From: Hedera helix
Taxonomy: Eukaryota; Streptophyta; Magnoliopsida; Apiales; Araliaceae
Direction: 5' to 3'
Length of the DNA: 64,000 bases
Assembly (NCBI GenBank): GCA_947179155.2
Contig: OX359282.1
Location: 2,963,501 to 3,027,500 of the forward strand
Part shown: positions 23,240-35,734 of the stretch, piece after piece
Layout of the letters: each line of letters begins with the position of its first letter
Position numbering within the stretch: position 1 is the stretch's first letter
Made by a program: the position numbers and the translations under genes
Notes under the pieces: generated by a model
The model's database searches: none
What the model saw: the letters and a program-made list of their open reading frames with translations, nothing else
Told to the model about the DNA's origin: nothing

Positions 23240-25327
23240 ATGACACTTAACAAGAATGGATCAGAACTTGGTGGAGGTAACAGACCATCTATGTGTAATA
23301 AAGAAAAATTTGCTAACTGCAAAGTTCGTATGCATGCTTACATGGATGCTATAGATGATGAATTGTTCGAGACAGTGCTAAATGGGCCGATCATACCAAT
23401 GAAGCTTGCACTATCAACTGAAGATCCAAGCAAGCTAGTAGCAAAGAAAAGAGACGAATGGACAGACAATGAAAAGAAGGATGTTCAAAAAGACAAAAGG
23501 GCTAAGAACATCTTATTTCAATCTCTGGATGATGATCTATTTGAGAACGTTGTCAACTGTAAAATAGCTCAAAAAGTCTGGCAAACTCTGTTGATCATGC
23601 ATGAAGGAACAAAAGAAGTCAGAGAAAATAAGCAATCACTGCTTGTTCAGCAGTATGAAATGTTCACCCACATCTCAGGTGAAAACATTACAAACACCTA
23701 TGAGATATTTAACTTGCTACTAAACTCTCTCAGATCTTATGGAAAAATCTATCCAAACAGAGATCTCATCATTAAATTCATCAGATCTTTGCCAAGTAAA
23801 TGGGATGCCAAAATCACAGCCATCCGGGAGTCAAAGAACCTGCACGAGATGACTGTACAACAGCTATATGGAAATCTTCTCACTTATGAGCTGGAGCTAA
23901 ATCAAAGAGCAGAGACTCTATCTGGGGAAAGAAAGAAGGAGAAAAACATAGCTCTTAAAGCCTCGACCTCAACTCACAGAAGCAATCACAAGGATAACTC
24001 TGACTCTGACAAGGATGAATCAAATGATGATGAATGAGCTGTCATGCTAGTCAGACATTTTAAAAGATTCATCAACAGGAACAGACCTCAGAAGTTCAGA
24101 AGCAACAGCAGCAAAGAACAACCAAATGACCTTTGCTATAATTACAAAAAGCCAGGTCAATTCATTGCTAAATGTCCAAAACCCTTAAGAGAAGAGTTAA
24201 GGAGGGACAAAACAAAAGCAAATCCAAAAAGAGAATTCAAGAGCTTCTACAAACAAAAGAAGAAAGACAAAAGCTTCATAGCTGAAGGCTCCTAGAGTAA
24301 CTCAGAAGAAGAACTAAATTTTGAGTCAAGTGTCGATGAAGAGCCACAGAAGGCCAACCTGTGCTTAATGGCAAACAAAGAAGGAAGCAGCAAAAAGGAA
24401 TTCAACATAGATGAGGTATTTGATTTCTACTCTCCTGAATTAAGCATTGATGATCTTAGAAAAGGCATGCATGACTTAATGGTAGAATTACACAAATACA
24501 TAAAAATGTTTAGAAGGTTATCTAAAGATTACTCTCATCTAAAAGAGGATAAAGAAAAAATAAGCATAGAATTAGAAGCCTCATTTCAAACTGCAAAACT
24601 TTACTCTAATCTTGAGACTGAGAATGAAAGACTAAAAGAGATGAATGATTTAAGCACTCATAAAGAGTCTTCACTAGCCTCCAAGATTCAGGAACTAGAA
24701 AAGACAATTTTTATGTGGAACAAGTCTAGTTCGTCTATGGACACCCTGATCTCAAGTCAAAGAGATGTGACTGATAGATCAGGATTAGGATTTGAGAATT
24801 CATTCTCAAAGCCCAATATGGAGAAGTCTATGGAAATAAATGAAGGCAAATCCTTTAATCTTAATAAAGGAATTGTGTTCATCAAATCCTCAGATTCTAT
24901 ATCTCCCAGCAGTCCACATTCTGCTAAGCCTGCTATCATTTTAGACAATAAAACTCGCACGGGTCTGGGGTTCAGAAAATTGAAAAACAAGTCAAGCAAA
25001 ACTCACTCTACGAACCACACACACAAAAAACATAGAGTTTACTATCACTCTACGAATCATGAGAATCGTAGAGTAGTATGGAAGCAGAATGTAGATCAGC
25101 AAAATCAAAAGACTATGAGAAATCATAATCCATACAGGTCCTGGACAAATAAGAATTCACAAATGCACACATATCATCGTCAATATTATATCAATCATAG
25201 GCACCATCATAAAAATGATAAATATTTGTCAAGAAATCATAGACTGCAAGGATCTAAAATCAAACAGATTTGGGTTCCAAAAGGTACTAACAAAGCAGAA
25301 CCCAAACAAATATGGGTGCTAAAATGA
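23240..25327 (+). pseudogene. Copia-2 gag with coiled-coil C-terminus
   Basis: A single frame of about 696 codons is interrupted only by TGA at 24035-24037 and TAG at 24293-24295. The N-terminal half has WQTLLIMHEGT and LPSKWDAK typical of copia gag. The zinc knuckle near 24138 is damaged: the second Cys is Tyr and the His is Gln (CYNYKKPGQFIAKC). Residues from 24368 on form heptads rich in Lys, Glu and Leu, then DRSGLGFE and repeated KQIWVPK-type tails. Long gag proteins with a coiled coil are usual in Sireviruses. The stop after 25327 precedes pol, which lies in another frame. Confidence 0.88.
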
Positions 25328-25340
25328 AGATTGATTTGTT

Positions 25341-27254
25341 ATGCAGGTAAAGAGATCCATCTGGTATCTTGACAGTGGATGCTCAAGGCACATGATAGGA
25401 GACAAGGTCTTCTATCAGATTATAAGGATTAAGATGGACCTGCTGTCATTTTTGGAGACAACAACTCTGGAAAAACCAGAGGTTATGGCTCAACTGGAAA
25501 TGGTGCAATATCTTTCAGTAAAGTGGCATATGTTGAGGGACTAAAGCACAACCTGCTAAGTATCAGTCAACTCTGTGACAAAGGACATCAAGTCACCTTC
25601 CTCAATAACCAATGTCAAGTTAGAGATTTGAAGACTAACTCTCTAAAGCTAGAAGGAGTTCGAGAAGGAAATGTCTATATGGTCAATCTTGCTCAATTAA
25701 GTTCAGATGAGACAGTCTGTTTTCTTGCTAAAGCCTCTGAAGATATGTGCTGGCTCTGGCACAGGAGTTTATCTCATCTTAACTTCAAGAGTATTTCAAA
25801 GCTTGCCTCCAAAGATCTAGTAAAAGGATTGCCAAAGCTAAATTTCATCAAAGAAAAACCCTGCAAAGCTTGTCAGTTTGAAAGCAAACAAAGACTTCAT
25901 TCCAGAGCAAGTCGGTAAACTCAAATGATAGGGCTCTTCAATTACTTCACATGGATTTATTCGGGCCCATCTCGACGACTAGTCTCAGAGGAAAGAGATA
26001 CTCTCTAGTGGTAGTAGATAACTACACTAGATATACATGGGTATCTTTTCTAAGCTCTAAAGATGAAACCATTTCACATCTTATCAAGCTCTTCAGACTA
26101 ATCATGAATGAAAAAGGAGAAAAGATCAAGGTCATCAGAAGTGATCATGGAAGAGAGTTTGATTTCTCAGATATGGACCTGTTCTGTGAAGAAAATGGAA
26201 TCAATCACAACTTCTCAGCCTCAAGGACGCCTCAACAAAATGGAGTAGCAAAAAGGAAGAATAGGACTCTTATTGAAGTAGGAAGAACCCGTTTAGTAGC
26301 AGCCTATCTTCCTGAAAATTTCTGGGCTGAAGTCATAAGTACTGCATGCTACACTCAAAACAGGTCACTCATACACTCAACATTGAAGAAGACTCTGTAT
26401 GAATTATGGAAAGGAAGAAAGCCAAACATAAGTTATTTTCATGTGTTTGGTTGCCTATGTTACGTACTCAACAATGGCAAGAAGCATCTAACTAAATTCC
26501 AGCCAAAATCAGATGAAGGAATCTTCCTTGGCTATGCAACAGATAGTAGAGAATTCAGGGTGTTCAACAAGGAATCCTTAACTGTTGAAACCTCCATCCA
26601 TGTCACATTCGATGAATCAGATCCTGAAAAGAAAAGATCAACATTCAACGAGTCATCAGACACAAGCTCAACGATCGAAGAACTCAAAATTGTAGAGTCT
26701 GACTCTACGACCATAAAACCAGCAATAGAAATCGTTGAACAAGTAGAGGAAATCATATAGCATACCACACCAGACATTTAAACTCTACGATCAGAACAAG
26801 AAGCTGATTTAGAGGAACTCAGACAAGAAGGCACCAGAACAGACGTTCCTAACAGAATAAAATGGACCAAAGATCACACTCAAGATCTAATTATTGGAGA
26901 TCCAAACACTGGAATCAAGACAAGAGCTGCAACTTCGAATGAATGTTTTTACCTAAGGTTTCTCTCTCAAGAGGAACCCAAGAAGATCGAAGAAGCCTTA
27001 GGAGATTCAAGTTGGATAGAGGTCATGCAAGAGGAGCTAAATCAATTTGAAAGGAGCAAAGTTTGGAGATTAGTTGTCAGGCCTCAGCATAAACCAGTCA
27101 TTAGCGCCAAATGGATTTTCAGAAACAAGATGGATGAAAATGGTGTGATAACGAGAAACAAAGCAAGACTGGTGGCCAAAGGTTACTCTCAAGAAGAAGG
27201 AATTGACTATGATGAAACTTATGCTCCAGTTGCCAGATTGGAAGCCATAAGGAT
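25341..27254 (+). pseudogene. Copia-2 pol, first part: protease, integrase, start of reverse transcriptase
   Basis: The protease shows WYLDSGCSRHM with an intact DSG (near 25370). Frameshifts near 25430 and 25900 separate it from the GAG-pre-integrase region and the integrase core. The zinc-binding segment is WHRSLSHLNF with a later CKACQ. In the core the two Asp motifs are present (VVVDNYTRY, IRSDHGREF), but the expected Glu reads Lys in VAKRKN, which removes a catalytic residue. A TAG lies at 26758. The reverse transcriptase begins near 27020 (FERSKVWRLV, ARLVAKGYSQEEGIDY) and is cut at 27254 by a solo LTR. Confidence 0.9.
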
Positions 27255-30200
27255 TGTAATGACCACGAATTTCATTAGTCATTGTAAATATACTTAATAA
27301 ATATTTAGCAATGAAATTAAACTTTTTGTATTAATTAATTTTGCATTAGATAATTAAATAAATGTACCTATGTGCTTGTATATTTATTTAAAGAATTAAA
27401 GCAATGTGTATAATTAATTAAAGCAAATCTAATTGGATTATATTTTAAATCCAAATGAGTTGATAAACTAGGTTAAAGATATTAACCTAGTAGCCCATGT
27501 AATTAATTTAATTACTAGCCCATATAATTAATTAAACAAGCTCAATGCTTATTTTAATTAAAGATAGCATAGTTATTTAAATGCTAGCCCAATGTGTGAT
27601 ATAAATTGAGCCCAAACAATTTAATTGAATGAGCCCAATAGAAATTATTCCCAAGCCCAAGATGGAGCCCAATAGGAGGTCAAACTTTGGTCAATATATA
27701 TATATATATATATATGTATGTATATATATATAGATGTATATATGCACATTTTAGCATTAAAAATAAAGAAAAAATGGCTTGGATAATCCATTTTTGCTGA
27801 GATTTTTGAGGGCCCCACTTGGATTGCTTGATTTCCTAGATTGCTTCTAATTCACTCTATGACAAGGTTGGCCAACAACCCTAGTCAATCACCTAGTCAA
27901 TCACAATGTCCATCTATGCAATAGTAAACTAGATTAAGCTCTAAATTCACCAACATTGGTGAATTAAGAGAGCTAATGAAGGATTAGCAATTGGCTATAA
28001 ATAAGATGTTCCACACTTGTGTCAAGTTTGTTAGTTCATTTGCTAGAGAATACAAGAGAGAAAATAGAGAGCTTTTGAGAGAAAAGGAAGAAACACTTGA
28101 GAGTTGTGAGAAGATAGCTAGAGCTTGAGCTTGGTGGATGACACAAAGCTTCACTACCTACTTTGGTATAAGGAGAAGGAGAGCCAACAAATCACAAAGG
28201 TTTAAAAGTTCTCTAAACTTCATCTTATTTCATTTTTGTAGTCTAGAAAGCTTTTGATCGGTTAAAATCTATTTTTAACCGATCAAAACTCGTTTTGATG
28301 ATCTAAAAGTGTTTATCTATGTAATATATGTATATTCATGGTATGAAGTGTTTATATCATGATTTGGTAGGTGTATTTTGCATAAAAACATAAGAAATGT
28401 TCATATTGTATTTTACCGGTAAAACCTTATGTAGCTATGTAATATATTTTGTGTCATTTCGAAATGTACAAGTTAAATACTTGATTTATATGGCTAGAAA
28501 GTTTTATGTATGAGTTTATAAGAAAACCCAACTTGAAGCTTTCAAAAATATTGAAAAACAAAGAAGTTATGGCTTTTACCGCAAATGATGTTGATTTTAA
28601 AACCCTAGGTCACATTGTGAGCCATTTTGAGTCTAGTTACGTTTGGAATTTGGATTTGTGATCTAAAGAGAAATTGTAGAGGGGGAAATTCTGATGAGAA
28701 TGGACTCAAGAATCACCCCAAAATGTTTTAAAATGAAGAAGTTATGGCTGTCGGATTGGCTGGAGGTCGGACAGCCCATTTTAGGGTTTTGGCTTCTGTT
28801 TTGGACGCCATGGCACTCATTTGAGTGCCGGGGCTTTCAAGGCCAGAAAGTTCAAGTTGTCGGGTCGGTCCGGGTCGGGTTTTATTGGAAAATTTAAGTA
28901 TAACTAAGTGTAAAATGAAGGTATTTGTGTATTGAACCAATATATGGAATTTATTTGTAATTAATGGGTAGCAAAATGTTTAAAATAAAGATTAATATTA
29001 ACACCATTAAAAAGTTAACTATTGGTGTGGTTTAAAGATTTTTATTAAAATATTATTAAATAATTACTAATATTAGTATATGATTAAAAAGTTATTAAAT
29101 GATGAATAACATTAACAATTGGTTAAAATATTATTAAATGGTTAATAATATTAGTAAGAGATTAAAATATTATTAAATGGGTAATAATATTAATAAGTCA
29201 ATAAAATATTATTAAATAATTAATAATATTAATAATTAGATAAAATATTATTAAATGAATAATAATATTAGGAAAGCAATAAAATATTATTAATACGTAA
29301 TAATATTATATAATGAATAAAATATTATTAAATGATTAATAATATTAATAAAGTAATAAAATATTATTAAATAATTAATAATATTAGATGATGAATAAAA
29401 TATTATTAAATGATTAATAATATTAGATAATTAATAAAATATTATTAAATAGTTAATAATATTAGATAATGATTAAAATATTATTAAATGATTAATAATA
29501 TTAGATAATTAATAAAATATTATTAAATGATTAATAATATTAGAAACTTAATAAAATATTATTAAATTATTAATAATATTAGCTACTTAATAAAATATTA
29601 TTAAATGATTAATAATATTAGTTACTTAATAAAATATTATTAAATGATTAATAATATTCGACAATTAATAAAATATTATTAAATGATTAATAATATTAGA
29701 AACTTAATAAAATATTATTAAATGATTAATAATATTAGATACTCAATAAAATATTATTAAATGATTAATAATATTATATATTTATTTTGAACTATATTAA
29801 ATAATTAATATAAGTTCTTTGTGTTTGAAATATTACCAAGTAGTGATAATATTTTCTAAGTGTTTAATTAACCATAATTAATCAATTATGTGGTTCGTAA
29901 GGTTTATAAAGATCATTATACTTACATGATACTAATTTAAGATCAAATTGATTTAATTGTTAGGTCCGTTCAAGGATTGTTAGATTAATTTGGTTAGCAG
30001 TAGACGACGCACGAGGCAAGTTTTCTAACTTTAACTTGTAATTCCTATTGCAAGTCTTCTACCCTTAACTTGTACTTATTGTTGCAATTATTATTCAACT
30101 TTAATTACTTTGAGCAATTCAATTATTGTTGAGCAAGTATCTACACTCGTAGATATTTGACAGACCTTTGAGTGAATTAATTATCGAAAATTACTTCACA

Positions 30201-31034
30201 TCGTTATTGATTATTGTATTCGGACATAGTGCTTTTGCAAACTGTTTAAGAACGTCTAAGCTAATTGTTTCGGCTAGACAAATGCATGTTAAATTCATTT
30301 AGTTGAATATTATAAAAGCTTATCCAAACCATTGGCTGGTGAGGATTCTTACAGTAAGACTGAGATAGAACAACCCTAGTTAAAGGGGATTTTTATTTGT
30401 CGGAGACCCGACAACGCGCAAGAAAACTAAATGTGATGCATATACATAGGACATAAGAGGACTGATCCCCTCAAGTGTCCCGTTATTTTAACAAGGAGTC
30501 AGACATTGTATGTCTGTTCTACCTTAGTAGCAGTTCAGGGTCATTAAAGACCACTCAGCAGTAAAGAGTCAATTCCTTCTTTTATTGAACATTGATTCTT
30601 GTTATCTTTCACAATTGCTATTGTTGAAACCTTGAAGTTATTTCCCTTCATCATGATATATCGTATGATTATTGTTTATAAACTTGCTGAGCCATTTAGT
30701 TGCTCATTCTTGCTATATCATGACTATATTTCAGCCATTCCCGAAAGCTCTAAATCGGACAAAGGCAAGGGGAAAGCGAATGCTTAGTTTTAGTAATTGC
30801 ATGTTAGTTTATATTACTGTTATGTAATTACTGTTGTAAATCTTTTGTATTTCCCTTAAGATATGTAATGTTAAGATTAAGGTAATAGACCTTGGGAAGT
30901 GTAGCCTTTTGATTAAGGAACCTTTTGTATTATTCCGCGAAGTTTGAATACAATTTATGTATTTCATTATTGTTAAGTATTGTACAGTGAGAACCAAACC
31001 CGGGGTTAAAGAACCCGGATTTGGGGTCGTCACA
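27255..31034 (+). mobile_element. Solo LTR (LTR-A family) inside the copia-2 reverse transcriptase
   Basis: It runs TGTAATGACCACGAATTTC to GGGGTCGTCACA, 3,780 bp, flanked by AGGAT at 27250-27254 and 31035-31039. Excising it with one duplication copy rejoins the reverse transcriptase between EAIR and IFLTH. Both ends form a longer-than-usual inverted terminus (TGTRAYGACC). It contains a TA microsatellite (27685-27735), a palindromic array (29037-29780) and a lysine-rich coding-like patch near 30760. The 62- to 94-codon frames in it have no support as genes. Confidence 0.93.
29037..29780. repeat. 39-bp tandem array of perfect hairpin units
   Basis: About 19 units lie in tandem with a 39-bp period (checked between 29475 and 29514). 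Each holds AATATTATTAA, a 4-base spacer such as ATGA, and TTAATAATATT, an 11-bp perfect inverted repeat, followed by a variable 10-13 base linker. The spacing is constant while linkers differ, so both arms are preserved better than the linkers. Confidence 0.93.
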
Positions 31035-32288
31035 AGGATCTTCCTTACCCATGTTGCACACATGAAGTTCAAAGTCTTCCAAATGGATGTCAAGAGTGCT
31101 TTTCTGAATGGAGAACTTCAAGAAGAAGTCTACGTGGAACAACCTCCAGGTTTTACCAATCCAACCTTTTCAAATTATGTTTATAAATTAGATAAAGCAC
31201 TATATGGTCTAAAACAAGCACCTAGAGCATGGTATGAAATCTTAACTAACTTTTTCTTTGAAAAAGGCTTCACTAGAGGAAGAGTATATACTACTTTATT
31301 TTTGAGAAAACATAAGGATAAAACACTGCTAGTTCAAATTTATGTAAATGATATCATATTTAGTTCTTCTGATGAAAAATTATGTGAAAGATTTGCCAAG
31401 CTTATGCAGAGCAAGTTTGAAATGAGCATGATGGGAGAACTCAACTTCTTCATTGGACTACAAGTAAAGCAGACTGATGAAGGCATATTCATTAATCAAG
31501 CCAAATACATCAAAGACTTATTAAAGAAGTATGGCATGGAATCTGCAACTATCATGAAAACTCCTATGCCACCTGCCACCAAGCTCGACAAAGATGAAAA
31601 TGGTAAATCCACTTAAATCACTCAGTACAGAGGTATGATAGGCTCACTATTATATCTTACCGCTAGCCGACCATATATAATGTTTGCTACATGTATATGT
31701 GCTAGATTTCAGGTTAACCCCAAAGAGTCTCATCTATTAGCTGTAAAAAGAATTTTCAAATATCTTAAAGGAACTCCAAATTTAGGATTATGGTATCCCA
31801 AGGAGTCCTCCTTTGATCTAATGGGATACTCAGATGCTGACTATGCAGGATGCAAAATAGACAGAAAGAGCACAAGTGGAACTTGTCAGATGCTTGGCAG
31901 CAGACTTGTCTCTTGGTTTAGTAAGAAGCAAAACTCAGTATCCACATCAACTACAGAAGCTGAATATATAGTCGCAGGCAGTTGCTGTGCACAAATCCTA
32001 TGGATGAAGACTTAGCTTGCAGACTATGGGTTTGAGCTTAATTCTATTCCTATATATTGTGATAATACAAGTGCAATTGCTATAACTCATAACCCTGTCA
32101 TGCATTCAAGAACTAAGCACATAGATATAAGATATCATTTCATTAGGGATCATGTACAAAATGGTAATATATCACTTCACTACATCCCAACTGAAGATCA
32201 ACTAGCAGATGTGTTTACAAAACCTTTAGATGAATCAAGATTTAATAAACTTATAAGTGAGTTAGGAATGCTAAATCTAGACCCTTAA
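31035..32288 (+). pseudogene. Copia-2 pol, second part: reverse transcriptase and RNase H
   Basis: It resumes the reverse transcriptase with FKVFQMDVKSAFLNG and LKQAPRAWYE. The catalytic box reads YVNDIIFS where copia-1 keeps YVDDIIFG, so one metal-binding Asp is Asn. TAA at 31614 and TAG at 32013 interrupt the frame. RNase H follows with GYSDADYAGC, STTEAEYIV and HIDIRYHFIRDHV, ending at TAA after LGMLNLDP. The frame is continuous across the two stops. Confidence 0.9.
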
Positions 32289-32339
32289 TATATATCATGT
32301 TTTTGGAAGATACTAACTCTGCAGGAAGAAAGGTGTGCA

Positions 32340-32610
32340 AGGAAAATAAGTAAAGGACAAGTTCGTAGAATGCACTCAACGATCGTCAAGCAAAGGATCG
32401 CAGAGTACACTTAAGATCGTAGAGATCACTCAACGATCAACAAGCCAAGAATCGTAGAGCACACTACAAACCGTAGAGCACACTACAAACCGTAGAGTTC
32501 ACTTAACGATTGTCAAGCCAAGGATCGCAGAGTATTCCTCAATCGTAAAGCTAACTCAACGAACATCAACAAAAGAATCGACGTGTCAAGAAGGATCGTA
32601 AAGCTCTAGG
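32340..32610. repeat. Copia-2 noncoding spacer dense in the GATCGTAGAG motif
   Basis: Motif variants such as TTCGTAGAATGCACTC, CAACGATCGTCAAG and AAACCGTAGAG recur about every 20-40 bases, in both orientations. One piece (ACACTACAAACCGTAGAG) is tandemly doubled near 32460. Confidence 0.85.
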
Positions 32611-32826
32611 GGCAAAATGGTCATCAACCAACTGAAATGCTCCTATCAGAACTTAACACGCATCTCAGCAAACATAGAGGGAAGTTTTTAAATACTTTGA
32701 AAATTGCACGTCGTTTATTTCTTCAAATCAAAAATCTATCATTCCTCTATCTCTCTCTCTCAATCCTAAACCCTAAGTTTTCAATACTCAGATAAATCGT
32801 TCTTCTTGTTTCAGAAAAACTATCAA

Positions 32827-35528
32827 ATGGCACCTGCTCAAGTCATTCCTGGAAACGAGCTCAACTTCGAAGCCTTCACAACAGCAAATAAGCAGTTCAA
32901 AAGAATAATCCAGTTGCTAGATAAGGCTGGTCTGCGAGAAGCTTTGGGAACAAATATGAGGATTCTATCAAAGCTTGTCCGAGAGTTATACATCAATGGA
33001 TCCTATGCTAATGGAACTCTAACCACTACAGTAAAAGGGGTACAGCTCAACCACACTGCTGAATAATTTAACCTAGCCCTAGGTTTCAAGCAAGGGGGCT
33101 TCACATCTCTAAATATGGTGAGCACCGAAGAAGGCCTGAGAAGAATGCACCACCAAAAGTATCCAGGACTGAAAGGTTTGAAAAAGAAAGAATTTCCTCA
33201 GAAATATGAGTTCCTGGCTAATGTTATAGGTAAATGCCTCCTCTGCAAAGACTCAGCTCATGACTCAGTCAGTGAGGTGCAACTGAAATTAATGACAGCT
33301 ATAGTCAAGAAGATAAACATCAACTATGGCTCCTTGCTATTGGAATGGATAGGGAACTGGGCCCAAAATGCAGAAAAAGCTAAGGGGACCAGAAAAATGT
33401 TCTATGGGAGATTCATCAGCATTCTCCTTAGATCGTCATTGGGGGATCTGATTGAGCATGGTGAAGGAAAAGCCCTCAATACTAACAAGAGAATAACCCA
33501 GAGACTCTTTGACAACTGGAGGAGGAATCCAGTTGAAAATAGGGAACTATCCCGGTCAGGAGATAGTGAAGGAACGCAGAGTGGTGCAGGGCCATCGCTA
33601 TTGAAGAACACACCTGCAGAAGAAGAATCTCATGAGGTCAGCAAGCAATCTCAGGGTCTCATCAGAAAGAGGAAAGGAAAGAGAGCCCTTAAGATTGAAG
33701 AACCTCAAGGCTCATCAAATGAGGCTCCTGATGCTGCTCCTGAAGGAAAAGCTGCATCAGAGGATGAAAATTCAGATCTGCGAAGGGAAACTCGCAGTAA
33801 GTATGAAACTGAAGAGGCCACTCCAAAAGAGCCAAGAAGAAAGAGAAGAATGCTAGTAAAATTAGCCGACAAAAGCTCAGTAGCTAAGGGGGAGCTACTT
33901 GAAAAATCTGACATTACTCTAGTTGAGAAGGAGTCATCTAAAGCAGCTGAGCCTATGGATGCTCAAACTGAGGGGGAGCCACCAGTTGTTCCTGAGCCAG
34001 AAGATGCTCTGGTTGAGGGGGAGACTCAAGAAGACATTTCAATCCCTTCAGCCACAATGAATAATGATGAAGAGGATGACATCGAAATAGTAGCTGTCGG
34101 AAGAAATGAGCAAAGGCACCTTGACTACAACTGCCTGCTGAAATTCTTGCCACTGATGCCATTCCACCGAGCTCTGGTGCACAATACGTGGGATCAGGTC
34201 TTCTGGACCTTTAAAGCATACCCTAATGTGGTGATTATTGCTCAAGGTTATCCTCAGAATCTATTCTTTGCCCAGAAACTCATTTCATGTAGCCCCTTTT
34301 CATATTCCTTAGGGCAAAAGGTACATTTTATTCCTCTAACCCTCATTCAAATTCATACACCTTCACGGATGTTCAATAAATTTGAGGAGTCATCAAATGC
34401 CAACTCTGCATCAAGCTCTACAATCAACACTTCCCCGATCGTAGAGTCCCCACCATCTACGACTGGTGGTCAAGAAAGCCTCAATGATCAAGACATAGAG
34501 TGCCCTCCAGACTCTCCCGAAATTCTGCCTACTCCTCAAACAATGCCTCTTGTTCCACCTTCAAGACTTCTCTTAACCTACGAGGATATTCCCTCCACCT
34601 CTGGTCATAAATACTTCCACATTCCAAGCTCTGCAGCTGACCAGGGACAACCATCTCAACTCCTCTAAGAAATTTTGGACAAGATATCTCGGCTTCCTAC
34701 AACTGAGGGCCTAACTGACTTAACAAGCCATATGCATACAGAGATACAGAAAGATCTGGCATCTAAGTCCCACAACATTCAACGAAGAATGGACGATGTC
34801 ATTGATGCTGCCAACGATCTCTCTAAAAGCTTAAATAAATAATTCTCCACAAGGTTAAAGCAGTTAACGGCAGCAGTCTCTAAAAATCTCCAAGAAAGGG
34901 ATAAAACATTTCTGGAAGCTTTAAACAATCATCAGAAGGCAGTCGTCGTTCTTCAAGAAACCAATGACAAATCTATAACACTCCTCAGTAATGAGATCAT
35001 TGCATTGAAAAACTCTCTCAGAGAACAAAAAAATCGATCGAATGACACTCTGTCATTGGTGGAGCAAAAATAAATACTGATTGACGAACGACTCCAAGCA
35101 CACCAAGATGATGTTGCTGCCACTAAAACTCAACTTCAAGAAATTATTCAGGCATACAGCAGCTTTCAGAATAGGTAGCAAACATTAATGATGCCAACTA
35201 GGGGGAGAAGAAACTGAGCACAACAGAACAAAAGAGAACGAGCTCAGATTATAGTAGAAGGGGAAGAGCACCTCAAGGGATGAGGATGGTTCAAACATCA
35301 ATACATCCTCCTAGATTCGAAGCAGTACCATCTCATCCCAGACAGGATGAGACAGCAAGACCTTCTTCCTCAACTTCGAGGCCATCTAGCTCACAAGAAT
35401 GGTTCCAAATTAAAGAAGAAGAAGCTTTGCTGAGAGAAGAACAACTGAGAAAAGCAGAAGATGAAAGGAGAGCACTCCTCAGGCAGAAGGAAGAAGAAAG
35501 AAGAGGACCTCCTAGTAGAAGGAGATAA
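32827..35528 (+). pseudogene. Copia-2 third ORF (envelope-like position), unknown function
   Basis: ATG at 32827 opens MAPAQVIPGNELNFEAF. A TAA at 33064 interrupts, and the same frame continues through a 517-codon open stretch (33115-34668). Further stops follow at 34666, 34840, 35071 and 35177. The first half has LRRMHHQKYPG, LLCKDSAHDSVSEV and FYGRFISILLRSSLGDL. The middle is Glu/Lys/Ser-rich and likely disordered. The last part (34670-35180) has coiled-coil character, and a shifted frame at 35280-35528 ends in Arg/Glu-rich repeats. I see no clear signal peptide or long hydrophobic membrane span, so an envelope role is not supported by sequence. It may belong to the 'putative plant transposon protein' families, but that needs a profile search. 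Confidence 0.75.
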
Positions 35529-35723
35529 GTTCATTTTTTTTCTTTTTTCTTTTTTTTTCTTTTCTCACTCAATTGTATTAACTGACTAAACATCAATAAA
35601 TTCATAATTTTCACTAGAAAATACAGCTGCTCACTGTATGATTAGGCATTCAATTATTCATATGCATTTTACCTATTTAATGTGTTCAATTTACTGTCTG
35701 CTATTTATGTTGTCATCATCAAA
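35529..35723. other. 3' untranslated segment before the polypurine tract
   Basis: A T-rich run follows the last ORF, then AT-rich sequence leads to the polypurine tract. No gene is seen. Confidence 0.6.
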
Positions 35724-35733
35724 TAGGGGGAGA
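35724..35733 (+). other. Polypurine tract of copia-2
   Basis: The purine-rich ATAGGGGGAGA-type tract lies immediately before the 3' LTR. It would prime plus-strand cDNA. Confidence 0.85.
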
Positions 35734-35734
35734 T

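Noticed and set aside
29037..29780. CRISPR-like array of repeats and spacers
   Set aside because: Units are AT-rich palindromes with 10-13 base linkers inside a eukaryotic LTR. No cas genes occur and this is plant DNA.
30599..30787. Lysine-rich small ORF ending in KGKGKANA
   Set aside because: The same patch exists in the LTR at about 3205, so it is a shared LTR segment, not a host gene.
33402..34245. Several ORFs opposite or out of frame with the third ORF
   Set aside because: They are shadow frames of the 517-codon reading on the plus strand.
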